From assembly GCF_001682385.1 (NCBI RefSeq), contig NZ_CP016210.1:1860001-1924000 (forward strand): a DNA stretch of 64,000 nucleotides. Direction: 5' to 3'. Below are positions 17,892 to 27,009 of the stretch, piece by piece. The stretch comes from Azoarcus olearius. GTDB taxonomy: Bacteria; Pseudomonadota; Gammaproteobacteria; Burkholderiales; Rhodocyclaceae. The notes beneath the pieces are model-generated. The model made no database searches. It was not told the DNA's origin and saw nothing but the letters and a program-made list of their open reading frames with translations. Every line of letters starts with the position of its first letter. Within the stretch, counting starts at the first letter, position 1. Both the position numbers and the translations under genes were made by a program.

Positions 17892-19306
17892 AGGGGCGGT
17901 TGCTGCGCTGGTTGAGCGCCTGTCTGTTGCTGCCGTTTGCGCCGGTGGGTCTCGCCGCAAGCCCGGCCAACCTTCCCGATTTCACCGCCCTGGTCGAGCG
18001 CCAGGGCGCGGCGGTGGTCAACGTCAGTACTTCGCAGACCCGGCAGGCGTCGCCGTCGGTACCGCGGGGACTCGACGAAAACGACCCGATGTTCGATTTC
18101 TTCCGCCGTTTCGTCCCGCGGCACCCCCGTACGCCCGAACTCGATCCCGAGAACCGTTCGCTGGGCACCGGTTTCATCATCAGCGCCGACGGCTACATCC
18201 TGACGAATGCCCATGTGGTGGATGAGGCCGAGGAAATCCTCGTGCGGCTGGCTGACAAACGCGAGTTCGTCGCCACGGTGGTCGGGGCGGATGCGCGTAG
18301 CGATGTCGCGTTGATCAAGATCGAAGCTGCCGGTCTGCCCAAGGTGGTGCTCGGAGACCCGGGGCGGCTGAAGGTGGGCGAATGGGTCTTGGCGATCGGC
18401 TCGCCGTTCGGCTTTGAACAGACCGTGACCGCCGGCATTGTCAGCGCCAAGGGACGCAGCCTGCCCGACGAGAATTTCGTGCCCTTCATCCAGACGGACG
18501 TGGCGATCAACCCGGGCAACTCCGGCGGGCCGCTGTTCAATCTGCGTGGCGAGGTGGTCGGCATCAACTCACAGATCTACAGCCAGACCGGCGGCTTCAT
18601 GGGGCTGTCGTTCTCGATCCCGATCGACGTCGCGATGGATGTCCAGCAGCAGCTGCGCGCTCACGGCCGGGTGCAACGCGGCCGTATCGGTGTGGCCATC
18701 CAGGAGGTGTCGCGCGAGCTGGCGGAGAGCTTCAGCCTGCCGCGCGCTGCCGGTGCGTTGGTCAGCGGTGTGGAGGCGGGCGGGCCGGCGGGCCAGGCGG
18801 GCGTGGAGCAAGGGGATGTCATCGTTCGTTTCGACGGCAAGAGCGTCGAGGCCTCGACTGACCTGCCGCGCATCGTTTCCGCCAGCCGCCCTGGCGGTCG
18901 GGTCGCGATGCAGCTGTTCCGGCAAGGCGCGCTGCGCGAAGTGACGGTCACGGTGGGCGAGTGGCGCGACAGCGCCGAGCCGGTGAAGAAGCCTGTGGTG
19001 GCGGCGCGTGCCAGCACGATCAACAGCCTCGGCCTGCAGCTTGTTGCGCCCACGGGCGCGCAGCGGCGGGAACAAGGTGTGGAGCACGGGCTGCTGGTGG
19101 AGCGCGTCGCGGGGCCGGCCGCGCGGGCCGAACTGCGGCCGGGCGACCTCGTGCTGGCGCTGGTGAGCAACGGCCGCCAGAGCGCGCTGCGCTCCCTGGA
19201 GGATTTCAGTCGCCAGCTCACCACCTTCAAGCCGGGTCAGCAGATCACCTTACTGGTCAAGCGCGGCGAGGCCACCTCTTACGTCAGTGTCCGGGCCGAA
19301 AAATGA
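17888..19306 (+). CDS. mucD: Periplasmic serine protease DegP/MucD
   Basis: DegP-family protease/chaperone of 472 residues that degrades misfolded periplasmic proteins. A signal peptide covers about residues 1-24 (cut near VGLAA). The trypsin-like domain has His109 (LTNAHVV), Asp139 (ARSDVALIK) and Ser212 (NPGNSGGPL). Two PDZ domains follow (about 265-365 and 375-470). Start ATG 17888 overlaps the rseC stop. Its place at the end of the rpoE operon is the Pseudomonas mucD arrangement. Confidence 0.95.
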   Translation: MKGRLLRWLSACLLLPFAPVGLAASPANLPDFTALVERQGAAVVNVSTSQTRQASPSVPRGLDENDPMFDFFRRFVPRHPRTPELDPENRSLGTGFIISADGYILTNAHVVDEAEEILVRLADKREFVATVVGADARSDVALIKIEAAGLPKVVLGDPGRLKVGEWVLAIGSPFGFEQTVTAGIVSAKGRSLPDENFVPFIQTDVAINPGNSGGPLFNLRGEVVGINSQIYSQTGGFMGLSFSIPIDVAMDVQQQLRAHGRVQRGRIGVAIQEVSRELAESFSLPRAAGALVSGVEAGGPAGQAGVEQGDVIVRFDGKSVEASTDLPRIVSASRPGGRVAMQLFRQGALREVTVTVGEWRDSAEPVKKPVVAARASTINSLGLQLVAPTGAQRREQGVEHGLLVERVAGPAARAELRPGDLVLALVSNGRQSALRSLEDFSRQLTTFKPGQQITLLVKRGEATSYVSVRAEK

Positions 19307-19560
19307 GCGCGCGCGAGTTCACCGTGCTCAGCCGCGAGTGGTGCCACCTGTGCCATGACCTCGTTGCCGCGCTGGCGCCCCTGGCTGAGGAGCTGGGGTG
19401 GAGCTACCGCGTGGTCGACGTCGATCAGGATCCGGCACTCGAAGCGCGCTGGGATGAACTCGTCCCGGTGCTGCTGCATGGCGAGACCGAACTCTGCCAC
19501 TACCACCTGGACGAAGCCGCAGTGCGCGCCCATTGCGGGCGGGTGGGCAACACGCTTTAG
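19303..19560 (+). CDS. Glutaredoxin-like protein (DUF836 type)
   Basis: An 85-residue thioredoxin-fold protein. The redox motif CHLC follows the first beta strand (TVLSREWCHLCHD), and the cis-proline-type segment LVPVLLHG lies near residue 60. The start overlaps the mucD stop, so it is translated with the envelope-stress operon. This placement is common in Betaproteobacteria and suggests a redox role tied to protein quality control, but no partner is known. It has no signal peptide, so it should be cytoplasmic. Confidence 0.8.
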   Translation: MSAREFTVLSREWCHLCHDLVAALAPLAEELGWSYRVVDVDQDPALEARWDELVPVLLHGETELCHYHLDEAAVRAHCGRVGNTL

Positions 19561-19592
19561 GCCGGCAGGCTGGTGACGCGTGCGGCGTGTCG

Positions 19593-20609
19593 TCAGCCGT
19601 GTGATACCGGTTTGGTCCGTGCCATCGACGCCCGGCCCTGCCGTTGCTCGCACCAGCCGGGCCGCGTGGCAGCCGGGCGCGCGCCGATCGCCTGCCGGCA
19701 TTCGGCCTCCAACTGGCTGAACAACTCTTCGGCAAAAGCGATGAAGGCCTGCAGCAGCGGGTCGCGGCGCGCCGTGGGCCGATAGAGCGCGCTGAAGGGC
19801 GGAGCGTCGCGGCTGTCCCAATCCGTCAGCACCGGCTGGAGCCGGCCTTCCTTCACGTGTGGCCACACCGCCAGATCGGCGAAACGGCCGATGCCCTGGC
19901 CGTCGAGCACGGCCTGCAGGACATGGTCCCGATTTTCACTGGTCAGCCAGCCGCTGACTGCAACCTCTTCGGTTTCGCCGTCGCGCTGATGGCGCCAGAA
20001 GTCGAGCAGCACGCCTTCCGGCGAGCGCACCAGCAGGCACTGATGGGCAGCCAGCTCGCGCGGGCGCAGCGGAAGGCCGTGGCGCTTCCAGTAGGCCGGG
20101 CTGCCGCACACAATGAGCCGGCTCTGCGCCAGGCGGCGCTGAATCATCTCGCCGGTGCTTGGCCAGCCGTGGATCAGGAGTACGTCCAGCCCCTGAGCCT
20201 GCGCCTCGGTGACCTTGAGATGATCGATTGCGCGCAATTCGATGCGGGCATGAGGGTGGCGGTCGTGAAAGCGCGCGAGGGCGGGAATCAAATGCAGACG
20301 CGTGAAGAGGGCGGGCGCTCCCACCGCGAGGCGGCGTGGGGTGTCGGTCTCGGCCGCCGCCGCGAGACGGTCGGCATCCGCCAGCTCATCCAGTAGCGGG
20401 GCGCACGCTTCCAGATACGCGGAGCCGCGGGCGGTGAGCCGCAGACCCTGCGTGCTGCGGTCGAGCAGATTCGCCCCGAGTTCGCGTTCGAGCGCGCCGA
20501 TCAGCTTGGCGATGGCCGGCACGCTGACATCGAGCCGGCGCGCCGCGCCGGAGAAGCTGCCTTCCTGCGCGGCGGCGATGAAGTACTGCAATGCCTTCAG
20601 CTTGTCCAT
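19593..20609 (-). CDS. LysR family transcriptional regulator
   Basis: A 338-residue LysR-type regulator. The N-terminal winged helix-turn-helix (residues 1-60, ALQYFIAAAQEGSFSGAARR...VSVPAIAKLIGALE) is followed by a linker helix and a periplasmic-binding-like effector domain (about 90-300). The C-terminal 35 residues are an unusual basic tail. It is divergent from a small membrane protein and a Bug-type binding protein, which it probably regulates; a 17-bp dyad sits just upstream of its start. The effector is unknown, but a carboxylate is plausible because Bug proteins often bind carboxylates. Confidence 0.9.
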   Translation of the reverse strand: MDKLKALQYFIAAAQEGSFSGAARRLDVSVPAIAKLIGALERELGANLLDRSTQGLRLTARGSAYLEACAPLLDELADADRLAAAAETDTPRRLAVGAPALFTRLHLIPALARFHDRHPHARIELRAIDHLKVTEAQAQGLDVLLIHGWPSTGEMIQRRLAQSRLIVCGSPAYWKRHGLPLRPRELAAHQCLLVRSPEGVLLDFWRHQRDGETEEVAVSGWLTSENRDHVLQAVLDGQGIGRFADLAVWPHVKEGRLQPVLTDWDSRDAPPFSALYRPTARRDPLLQAFIAFAEELFSQLEAECRQAIGARPAATRPGWCEQRQGRASMARTKPVSHG

Positions 20610-20633
20610 GCACTTGCTCCGGGAAGGGGCCGC

Positions 20634-20650
20634 TTTAACCGGCGGTTAAA
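20634..20650. promoter_or_regulatory. LysR-type dyad operator
   Basis: TTTAACCGGCGGTTAAA is a perfect inverted repeat with 7-bp arms and a 3-bp spacer. It contains the T-N11-A pattern of LysR binding sites (T20636, A20648). It lies 25 bp upstream of the lysR start and 78 bp upstream of the divergent gene, so it could control both. Confidence 0.65.
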
Positions 20651-20727
20651 GGCGATTTTAGTCTGCTGCGCGTTTCGTGCCCGAGGCCCGGCGGCTAGAT
20701 TCGGTACACCCCATTCCGGAGACTGAC

Positions 20728-21063
20728 ATGACAACGGTAACCGCTCCCCAGCTCGCTGCGGGTGCTGCGCGTTCTCGCGCCGGCGCCACGGGCCTGCTGG
20801 CCTGGACGTTTGCGCTGTTCAACGGGCTGCGCATCGTGGCCTACCTGCCCACCATTCTGGCGCTGTGGGAGTCCGGACTCTCGGATCAGCACTCGCTGCT
20901 GACCTGGTTCATCTTCCTGGGCGCCAACACCACGATGTCGATCTGGCTTTACGAGCAGGAGGGGCGCCGGGTCAACCGTGCGGTCGTCATCAATGCCGTC
21001 AACGCCGTCATGTGCGCGGCAATCTGTCTGCTCGTTGCATGGACGCGCTGGGTGCAGGTTTGA
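20728..21063 (+). CDS. Small membrane protein, SemiSWEET/PQ-loop-like
   Basis: A 111-residue protein with three predicted membrane helices (about 22-43, 54-73 and 85-106). Helix 1 carries RIVAYLPTILALWESG followed by SLLTWFIF, then a Trp-Leu-Tyr at the end of helix 2 and an Asn near the start of helix 3. This resembles the SemiSWEET/PQ-loop layout (PQ, S..SL, N), with Pro-Thr replacing Pro-Gln. That is my inference from pattern, not a firm assignment. GGAG precedes the ATG by 6 bases. It probably forms a unit with the downstream binding-protein gene. Confidence 0.6.
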   Translation: MTTVTAPQLAAGAARSRAGATGLLAWTFALFNGLRIVAYLPTILALWESGLSDQHSLLTWFIFLGANTTMSIWLYEQEGRRVNRAVVINAVNAVMCAAICLLVAWTRWVQV

Positions 21064-21094
21064 GCAGCGTAAGCCTCTACAAGGAGATTTCGTG

Positions 21095-22060
21095 ATGAGA
21101 ATGCGTGCTTTGCTGCTCTCCCTCGCCGTTGGACTGAGCGTATCGGCGGCGCCTGCCTCGGCCCAATCGGCTTTTCCGGCCAAACCGGTGCGGCTCGTGG
21201 TGCCCTTGCCGGCCGGCGGCCCCACTGATTTTCTCGCCCGCAGCGTGGCTGAAGGCCTGTCATCGCGGCTGGGGCAGCCTGTGGTGGTGGAAAACAAGCC
21301 GGGCGCCGACGGCGCAATCGCCGCGCGCGAGGTTATCGCTTCGCCTGCGGATGGCCACACGCTGTTGTTTGCGGTGGCCTCGATGGTTGCGGTTCCGCTG
21401 CAAAGCAAGCCGCCCGCCTTCGACTGGGCGGCTGCGCTGACACCTGTAGGCAAGGTGGGGCGGCTCGGGTTCTGCCTGATGGTTCATCCGGATGTTCCCG
21501 CTCAGTCCCTCGCCGAGTTCGTTGCGTACGCCCGCGCGAGGCCGGAGCACCTCAATTTCGGAAGTAGCACGCTGGGCGAATTGATGGCGGCGACCTCGTT
21601 CATGAAGGCGACCGGCGTCCGGATGACCCGCGTTGCGTACAAGGGCGGCATGCAGGCGATGCCTGACCTGCTCGCCGGCAGAATCCAGGTGATGGTGGCG
21701 CCGCTCACCTTGGCCCAGCCTCATGCGGCCGGTGGGGCGGTCCGCGTGGTGGCGGTGCTGACACCCGAACGCAGCAAGCTGTTTCCCGACGTTCCGACAC
21801 TGGCCGAGGCAGGCTACGCGGGCCTCGTGCTCCCCACCTGGCAGGCCGTGTTCGCGCCCGCAGGCACGCCGGCGCACGTTGTTGCGCGTCTGACGGGCGA
21901 GCTTGACGACGTTCTGGCGAATCCAGCGACCCGGCTCGAGTTCGAACGCCGTGCGCTGACGGTGGAGCGCGCTGCGCCGGCGGAACTGGCTGCGGCCCTG
22001 CCGGCCGAACAGACGGCGTGGGCGACCCTGCTCTCGGAGTACAGGATCGGTAGCGAGTAG
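21095..22060 (+). CDS. Bug-type tripartite tricarboxylate transporter solute-binding protein
   Basis: Periplasmic binding protein of the Bug/TctC family, 321 residues. A signal peptide covers about 1-23 (ending APASAQ). The mature start FPAKPVRLVVPLPAGGPTDFLAR and VVVENKPGADGAIAA are the family signatures. Such proteins bind small carboxylates or related compounds and feed TctAB permeases. No tctA or tctB is nearby, so it is an orphan receptor, a common case in Betaproteobacteria. AAGGAG lies 8 bases before ATG 21095. A terminator follows. Confidence 0.92.
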   Translation: MRMRALLLSLAVGLSVSAAPASAQSAFPAKPVRLVVPLPAGGPTDFLARSVAEGLSSRLGQPVVVENKPGADGAIAAREVIASPADGHTLLFAVASMVAVPLQSKPPAFDWAAALTPVGKVGRLGFCLMVHPDVPAQSLAEFVAYARARPEHLNFGSSTLGELMAATSFMKATGVRMTRVAYKGGMQAMPDLLAGRIQVMVAPLTLAQPHAAGGAVRVVAVLTPERSKLFPDVPTLAEAGYAGLVLPTWQAVFAPAGTPAHVVARLTGELDDVLANPATRLEFERRALTVERAAPAELAAALPAEQTAWATLLSEYRIGSE

Positions 22061-22081
22061 GGTTGCAGCGAAGGGTGGAGA

Positions 22082-22111
22082 AGGCGCGGCGCGTGAGCAC
22101 CGCGCCTTTTT
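22082..22111 (+). terminator. Rho-independent terminator after the Bug gene
   Basis: AGGCGCGG (22082-22089) pairs with CCGCGCCT (22100-22107) across a 10-base loop, followed by a T run to 22111. It separates the Bug gene from lepA. Confidence 0.85.
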
Positions 22112-22415
22112 GCGTTGACCGGACGCATTTGCGCACCCGTCCCGATCTCGGGTGTATCGGGCAAGGAGGTCACGCCTTGAACGGCTGCAGTGCCGGTGCC
22201 GATGCCCGGCGATCGGCACTTCAAGGTACAATCCGCGGCCGTTCCCGCGTGCTGGAAACCGGGAAGGATGAATCTCCCGGCGACCCTGCGCATCGGCGCG
22301 TGCTTTGGCGTGTCGTCGGCCTTCAGGGAAGCCCCCCGGCGTGCAGACTGCCGGTAACAACACCGAACTCATCGACATGCCTGCTGATTGCAGGCATGTC
22401 TCTTAGATAAGACGT
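22112..22415 (+). promoter_or_regulatory. lepA upstream region with -10-like element and hairpin
   Basis: This 304-bp stretch has no convincing gene. GTACAAT near 22225 could be a -10 element, without a clear -35. Just before lepA, GACATGCCTGC (22374-22384) and GCAGGCATGTC (22390-22400) form a perfect 11-bp inverted repeat around TGATT, ending 15 bases before the ATG. No T run follows, so it is not a terminator; it may be an operator or a leader hairpin. I see no good Shine-Dalgarno for lepA. Confidence 0.5.
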
Positions 22416-24212
22416 ATGCAGCACATCCGAAATTTCTCCATCATCGCCCACATCGACCACGGCAAGTCCACGCTGGCCGATCGACTCATCCAGTACTGCG
22501 GCGGCCTGTCCGAGCGCGAGATGGAGTCGCAGGTGCTCGATTCGATGGACCTCGAGCGCGAGCGCGGCATCACCATCAAGGCGCAGACCGCGGCGCTTCA
22601 CTATCGGGCCAAGGATGGCCAGCGCTACAACCTCAACCTGATCGACACCCCGGGGCATGTGGACTTCTCGTATGAAGTGAGCCGCTCCCTGTCCGCCTGC
22701 GAAGGCGCGCTGCTGGTGGTCGACGCGTCGCAGGGCGTCGAGGCCCAGACGGTGGCGAACTGCTATACCGCGCTCGACCTGAACGTCGAGGTGGTGCCGG
22801 TGCTGAACAAGATCGACCTCCCCGCGGCCGACCCGGACAACGCCCGCAGCGAGATCGAGGACGTCATCGGCGTCGATGCTTCCGAGGCGGTGCTGTGCTC
22901 GGCCAAGACCGGCCTCGGCATCGAAGAGGTGCTCGAAGCGATCGTGGCGCGGGTGCCGGCCCCCAAGGGCGACCCGGCTGCACCGCTGAAGGCGCTGATC
23001 ATCGACTCCTGGTTCGACAACTACGTCGGCGTGGTGATGCTGGTGCGGGTGGTAGACGGCGTGCTCAAGCCCAAGGACCGCATCCTGTTGATGTCGACCG
23101 CTGCGCAGTATCCGTGTGACCAGGTCGGCGTGTTTACCCCCAAGTCGGTCGCGCGCGAAGAGCTGTCGGCGGGCGAGGTGGGCTTCGTCATCGCCGGCAT
23201 CAAGGAACTGGAAGCCGCCAAGGTCGGCGACACGATCACGCTGGCGACGCGGCCCGCGGCCGAGCCGCTCCCCGGCTTCAAGGAAATCAAGCCGCAGGTG
23301 TTCGCCGGCCTCTATCCGGTCGAATCCTCCGAGTACGACCAGTTGCGCGATTCGCTCGAAAAGCTGCGCCTGAACGACGCCGCGCTGCAGTTCGAGCCGG
23401 AGGTGTCGCAGGCGCTGGGTTTCGGCTTCCGCTGTGGCTTCCTCGGCCTGCTGCACATGGACATCGTGCAGGAGCGCCTGGAGCGCGAGTTCGACATGGA
23501 CCTGATCACCACGGCGCCGACCGTGGTGTACGAGGTGGTGCTCAACAACGGCGACATCATCCACGTGGAGAATCCGGCCAAGCTGCCGGAGGTCGGCAAG
23601 TACGCCGAGATCCGCGAACCCATCATCACCGCCACCATCTTCCTGCCGCAGGAATACGTCGGTCCGGTGATCACGCTGTGCAATCTCAAGCGTGGCTCGC
23701 AGATCGACATGCGCTACCACGGCCGTCAGGTGCAGTTGATCTACGAACTGCCGATGAACGAAGTGGTGATGGACTTCTTCGACAAGCTGAAGTCGGTGTC
23801 GCGCGGCTACGCCTCGCTCGATTACGAGTTCAAGGAATATCGCAGCGCCGACCTCGTGAAGCTCGACCTGATGGTGGGCGGCGAGAAGGTCGATGCGCTG
23901 TCGGTGATCGTGCACCGCGCCAGCGCCCAGTATCGCGGCCGGGAACTCGCCGCCAAGCTGCGCGGCCTGATTCCGCGCCAGATGTTCGACGTGGCGGTGC
24001 AGGCGGCGATCGGCTCCCACATCATCGCGCGCGAAACCATCAAGGCGCTGCGCAAGAACGTGCTCGCCAAGTGTTATGGCGGCGACATCACGCGGAAAAA
24101 GAAGCTGCTGGAGAAGCAGAAGGAAGGCAAGAAGCGGATGAAGCAGGTGGGCAACGTCGAGATTCCGCAGGAGGCCTTCCTTGCCGTGCTGCGCGTCGAT
24201 GAAGGCAAATAA
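22416..24212 (+). CDS. lepA: Elongation factor 4 (LepA)
   Basis: LepA/EF4, 598 residues, a ribosome-bound translational GTPase that affects ribosome assembly and back-translocation. The G1 motif AHIDHGKST is at residues 11-19, the G2 region has [12 protein letters not shown]3 is DTPGH and G4 is NKID. The C-terminal LepA-specific domain contains [19 protein letters not shown]. It is cytoplasmic and membrane-associated. It heads the operon with lepB, 21 bp downstream. Confidence 0.98.
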   Translation: MQHIRNFSIIAHIDHGKSTLADRLIQYCGGLSEREMESQVLDSMDLERERGITIKAQTAALHYRAKDGQRYNLNLIDTPGHVDFSYEVSRSLSACEGALLVVDASQGVEAQTVANCYTALDLNVEVVPVLNKIDLPAADPDNARSEIEDVIGVDASEAVLCSAKTGLGIEEVLEAIVARVPAPKGDPAAPLKALIIDSWFDNYVGVVMLVRVVDGVLKPKDRILLMSTAAQYPCDQVGVFTPKSVAREELSAGEVGFVIAGIKELEAAKVGDTITLATRPAAEPLPGFKEIKPQVFAGLYPVESSEYDQLRDSLEKLRLNDAALQFEPEVSQALGFGFRCGFLGLLHMDIVQERLEREFDMDLITTAPTVVYEVVLNNGDIIHVENPAKLPEVGKYAEIREPIITATIFLPQEYVGPVITLCNLKRGSQIDMRYHGRQVQLIYELPMNEVVMDFFDKLKSVSRGYASLDYEFKEYRSADLVKLDLMVGGEKVDALSVIVHRASAQYRGRELAAKLRGLIPRQMFDVAVQAAIGSHIIARETIKALRKNVLAKCYGGDITRKKKLLEKQKEGKKRMKQVGNVEIPQEAFLAVLRVDEGK

Positions 24213-24233
24213 CCCCGTCCTGCTGGAGTGCCC

Positions 24234-25022
24234 GTGAATTTCGCCCTGATCCTGTTCGTCCTGCTCGTCGTCACCGGTGTGCTGTGGTTGGCCGACCGCC
24301 TGGTCGCGCGCAAGCGGCGTGCAGCGGATGCGCCGTCGCCCTGGTGGGTGGAATACGGTGCCAGCTTCTTCCCGGTGATCCTCGTCGTGTTCGGCCTGCG
24401 CTCCTTCGTCGTCGAACCGTTCAAGATCCCCTCCGGCTCGATGATTCCGACCCTGCTGGTGGGCGATTTCATCCTGGTCAACAAATGGACCTACGGAATC
24501 CGCCTGCCGGTGATCAACAAGAAGATCATCGACGTGAAGGATCCGCAGCGCGGCGAGGTCATGGTGTTCCGCTATCCGGCGGATCCCTCGCTGGATTACA
24601 TCAAGCGCGTGGTCGGACTGCCGGGAGACAAGGTCGAGTACCACCACAAGCAGTTGAAGATCAACGGCCAGCCGGTGCCGCTGAAGGAAGACGGGAACTA
24701 TCTCCATCCCGACCGGCTGTACTACTCGCCGCAGTTTGCCGAAAAGCTCGGTGAGGTCGAGCACCCCATCCTGATCGAGAAGGATGCGCCGGCCTTCGTG
24801 CCGCAGGTGCTCAATTTCCCCGGGCGCGAAAACTGTACCTATACTGGCAGCGGCGTCACCTGCACTGTTCCGCCCGGACATTATTTCGTGATGGGCGACA
24901 ACCGCGACGCCAGCAGCGACAGCCGGGTGTGGGGCTTCGTACCCGACGCCAACATCGTCGGTCGCGCGTTCTTCATCTGGTTCAATTTCAACGATCTGAA
25001 GCGCATCGGCAGCTTCCACTAA
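24234..25022 (+). CDS. lepB: Signal peptidase I
   Basis: Leader peptidase, 262 residues, which cleaves signal peptides on the outer face of the inner membrane. Two membrane helices (about 1-20 and 45-60) precede the S26 protease domain. The nucleophile is Ser69 (IPSGSMIPTLLVGD) and the general base Lys124 (YIKRVVGLPGDK); box E is MGDNRDASSDSR. I chose GTG 24234 because TGGAG is correctly spaced for it. The GTG at 24228, inside the Shine-Dalgarno region, is less likely. Confidence 0.95.
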   Translation: MNFALILFVLLVVTGVLWLADRLVARKRRAADAPSPWWVEYGASFFPVILVVFGLRSFVVEPFKIPSGSMIPTLLVGDFILVNKWTYGIRLPVINKKIIDVKDPQRGEVMVFRYPADPSLDYIKRVVGLPGDKVEYHHKQLKINGQPVPLKEDGNYLHPDRLYYSPQFAEKLGEVEHPILIEKDAPAFVPQVLNFPGRENCTYTGSGVTCTVPPGHYFVMGDNRDASSDSRVWGFVPDANIVGRAFFIWFNFNDLKRIGSFH

Positions 25023-25037
25023 TTCCGGAGTCAATGG

Positions 25038-25397
25038 ATGAACAGGACTTCCCAGCGCGGCATCAGCCTTGTCGGCCTGCTGATCATCGGTGCCTTTGCG
25101 GTCTTCGTGCTGCTGCTCGGTTTCCGCTCGGTGCCGGCGGTGACCGAGTTCATGGCGATCGAGCGCATCATCAAGGTGCTGGCCACCGAGGGTGACAACG
25201 GCGCCTCGCCGTCCGAGATGCGGCAGGGCTTCAACAAGCGCGGCGAGATCGACAACGTGTCGTCGATCAACGGGGCCGATCTGAGCATCGTCAAAGAGGG
25301 TGGCAAGACGCTGATCGAGGCGGAGTATTCGCGCAAGATCCCGGTGGTGGCGAACGTGAGCCTGCTGGTCGATTTCCACGCCTCGAGCGCGGATTGA
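25038..25397 (+). CDS. DUF4845 protein with prepilin-like N-terminus
   Basis: A 119-residue protein found between lepB and rnc in many Betaproteobacteria. The N-terminus QRGISLVGLLIIGAFAVFVLLLG is a basic Arg-Gly followed by a long hydrophobic helix, much like a type IV prepilin, but the Glu at mature position 5 is replaced by Gly-Leu. A beta-rich extracytoplasmic domain follows. The function is unknown. Its position next to signal peptidase I suggests an envelope role, but this is only context. Confidence 0.75.
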   Translation: MNRTSQRGISLVGLLIIGAFAVFVLLLGFRSVPAVTEFMAIERIIKVLATEGDNGASPSEMRQGFNKRGEIDNVSSINGADLSIVKEGGKTLIEAEYSRKIPVVANVSLLVDFHASSAD

Positions 25398-25402
25398 GCG
25401 GG

Positions 25403-26074
25403 ATGTCGGTCGAACACCTGCAGCGTGCGCTCGGTCATCAATTTGCCCAGCCCGAACTGCTGCAGCAGGCACTGACCCACCGCAGTTTCGGTCAACCCAA
25501 CAACGAACGCCTCGAATTCCTCGGCGACAGCATTCTCAACTGCGTCACCTCCATCGCGCTCTACGAACGCTTCGGCGGGCTGCGCGAGGGTGAGTTGTCC
25601 CGTTTGCGGGCAGGCCTGGTATGCCAGGACGCCTTGCACCGGATCGCGGTGCAACTGAAGCTGGGCGATTGCCTGCGATTGGGCGAGGGCGAGCTGAAAT
25701 CCGGCGGTTTCCGCCGTCCCTCCATCCTCGCCGACGCGCTCGAGGCGATTTTCGCCGCGGTCTTCCTCGATTCCGACTTTGCCGGCGCGAAGGCCGTCAT
25801 CGACCGCCTCTATGCGCCCTTGCTGGCGGAGGTGGAGCCGGGCGCTCCCGCCAAGGATCCCAAGACGGCGTTGCAGGAGTGGTTGCAGGGGCGCAAGTCG
25901 CCGTTGCCCACCTATGTCATGGTCCAGGTCACCGGTGAAGCGCATGCACAGGAATTCGAAGTGGCGTGCGAAGTCGAAAAGCACAAGGTGCGCACCGTGG
26001 GGCGCGGTACCAGCCGCCGGATTGCCGAGCAGCGCGCCGCCGAACTCGCGCTTGCCCAGTTGAGGAAGAAATGA
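25403..26074 (+). CDS. rnc: Ribonuclease III
   Basis: RNase III, 223 residues, cleaves double-stranded RNA in rRNA and mRNA processing. The signature [12 protein letters not shown] includes Glu38 and Asp42, and the second acidic pair is Asp111 and Glu114 (LADALEAIF). A C-terminal double-stranded RNA-binding domain spans about 150-223. I chose ATG 25403; an in-frame TTG at 25394 overlapping the previous stop would add three residues. The stop overlaps the era start (ATGA). Confidence 0.96.
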   Translation: MSVEHLQRALGHQFAQPELLQQALTHRSFGQPNNERLEFLGDSILNCVTSIALYERFGGLREGELSRLRAGLVCQDALHRIAVQLKLGDCLRLGEGELKSGGFRRPSILADALEAIFAAVFLDSDFAGAKAVIDRLYAPLLAEVEPGAPAKDPKTALQEWLQGRKSPLPTYVMVQVTGEAHAQEFEVACEVEKHKVRTVGRGTSRRIAEQRAAELALAQLRKK

Positions 26075-26985
26075 AGATCGAAGAAGCGGTCCCTTCCGCA
26101 AAGCCGGGCTTCAGGACCGGTTTTGTGGCCATCGTCGGGCGGCCCAACGTCGGCAAGTCGACGCTGCTCAACCGCTTGATCGGTCAGAAGATCAGCATCG
26201 TCTCCAGCAAGGCCCAGACTACCCGCCACCGCGTCACCGGCATCCTGACCAATGAGGGCGCGCAGTTGGTCTTCGTCGATACGCCGGGCTTCCAGACCCA
26301 GCACCGCAACGCGCTCAACCGCTCGATGAACCGCACGGTGTCGCAGGTGCTGGGCGATGTCGACCTGGTCTTCTTCGTGATAGAGGCGGGCCGCTTCGGC
26401 GAGGACGATCGCAAGGTGCTGGAGGTGATTCCGGCCGATGCGCAGGTGGTGCTGGTGATCAACAAGGTCGATCAGCTGAAGGACAAAAGCCGGCTGCTGC
26501 CTTTCATCGACCAGGTGCGCGCCGCGCGCGAATTCGTCGAGATCGTGCCGTTGTCGGCCGAGCGCGGCAGCAACGTCGAGGCGCTGGTGGGGGCGGCGAC
26601 GCCGCTGTTGCCGGAAGGTGCGCCGATGTACGAGGAAGACGAGATCACCGACCGCAGCGAGCGCTTCCTTGCCGCCGAATTCCTGCGCGAGAAGCTGTTC
26701 CGGCTGCTCGGCGACGAGTTGCCGTATGGCATTGCGGTGGAAATCGAGAAGTTCGAGACCGAAGGCAACCTGCGCCGCATCCACGCCGCGGTGATCGTCG
26801 ACAAGGCGGGGCACAAGGGCATCGTCATCGGCAAGGGCGGCGAGAAGCTCAAGCGGGTTTCGACCGAGGCCCGCGTCGAACTCGAGAAGCTCTTCGACGG
26901 CAAGGTTTTCCTCGAGGTCTGGGTCAAGGTCAAGAGCGGCTGGGCGGACGACGAACGCGCGCTGAAGAGCCTCGGCTACGAGTAA
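26071..26985 (+). CDS. era: GTPase Era
   Basis: Essential GTPase of 304 residues that binds the 3' end of 16S rRNA and helps 30S subunit maturation. It has G1 GRPNVGKST (23-31), G3 DTPGF (70), G4 NKVD (131) and a C-terminal KH domain with [10 protein letters not shown]. The N-terminal 14 residues extend beyond the usual start. It follows rnc with a 4-bp overlap, the classic rnc-era pair, so the two rRNA-processing proteins are made together. Confidence 0.97.
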   Translation: MKIEEAVPSAKPGFRTGFVAIVGRPNVGKSTLLNRLIGQKISIVSSKAQTTRHRVTGILTNEGAQLVFVDTPGFQTQHRNALNRSMNRTVSQVLGDVDLVFFVIEAGRFGEDDRKVLEVIPADAQVVLVINKVDQLKDKSRLLPFIDQVRAAREFVEIVPLSAERGSNVEALVGAATPLLPEGAPMYEEDEITDRSERFLAAEFLREKLFRLLGDELPYGIAVEIEKFETEGNLRRIHAAVIVDKAGHKGIVIGKGGEKLKRVSTEARVELEKLFDGKVFLEVWVKVKSGWADDERALKSLGYE

Positions 26986-27009
26986 GCGCCGGAGCGGGGA
27001 CGGCACGCG

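Noticed and set aside
22323-25472. Minus-strand open frame of 1049 codons across lepA-lepB-DUF4845
   Set aside because: It is antisense to three well-supported genes and rich in His/Gln/Arg, typical of a shadow frame.
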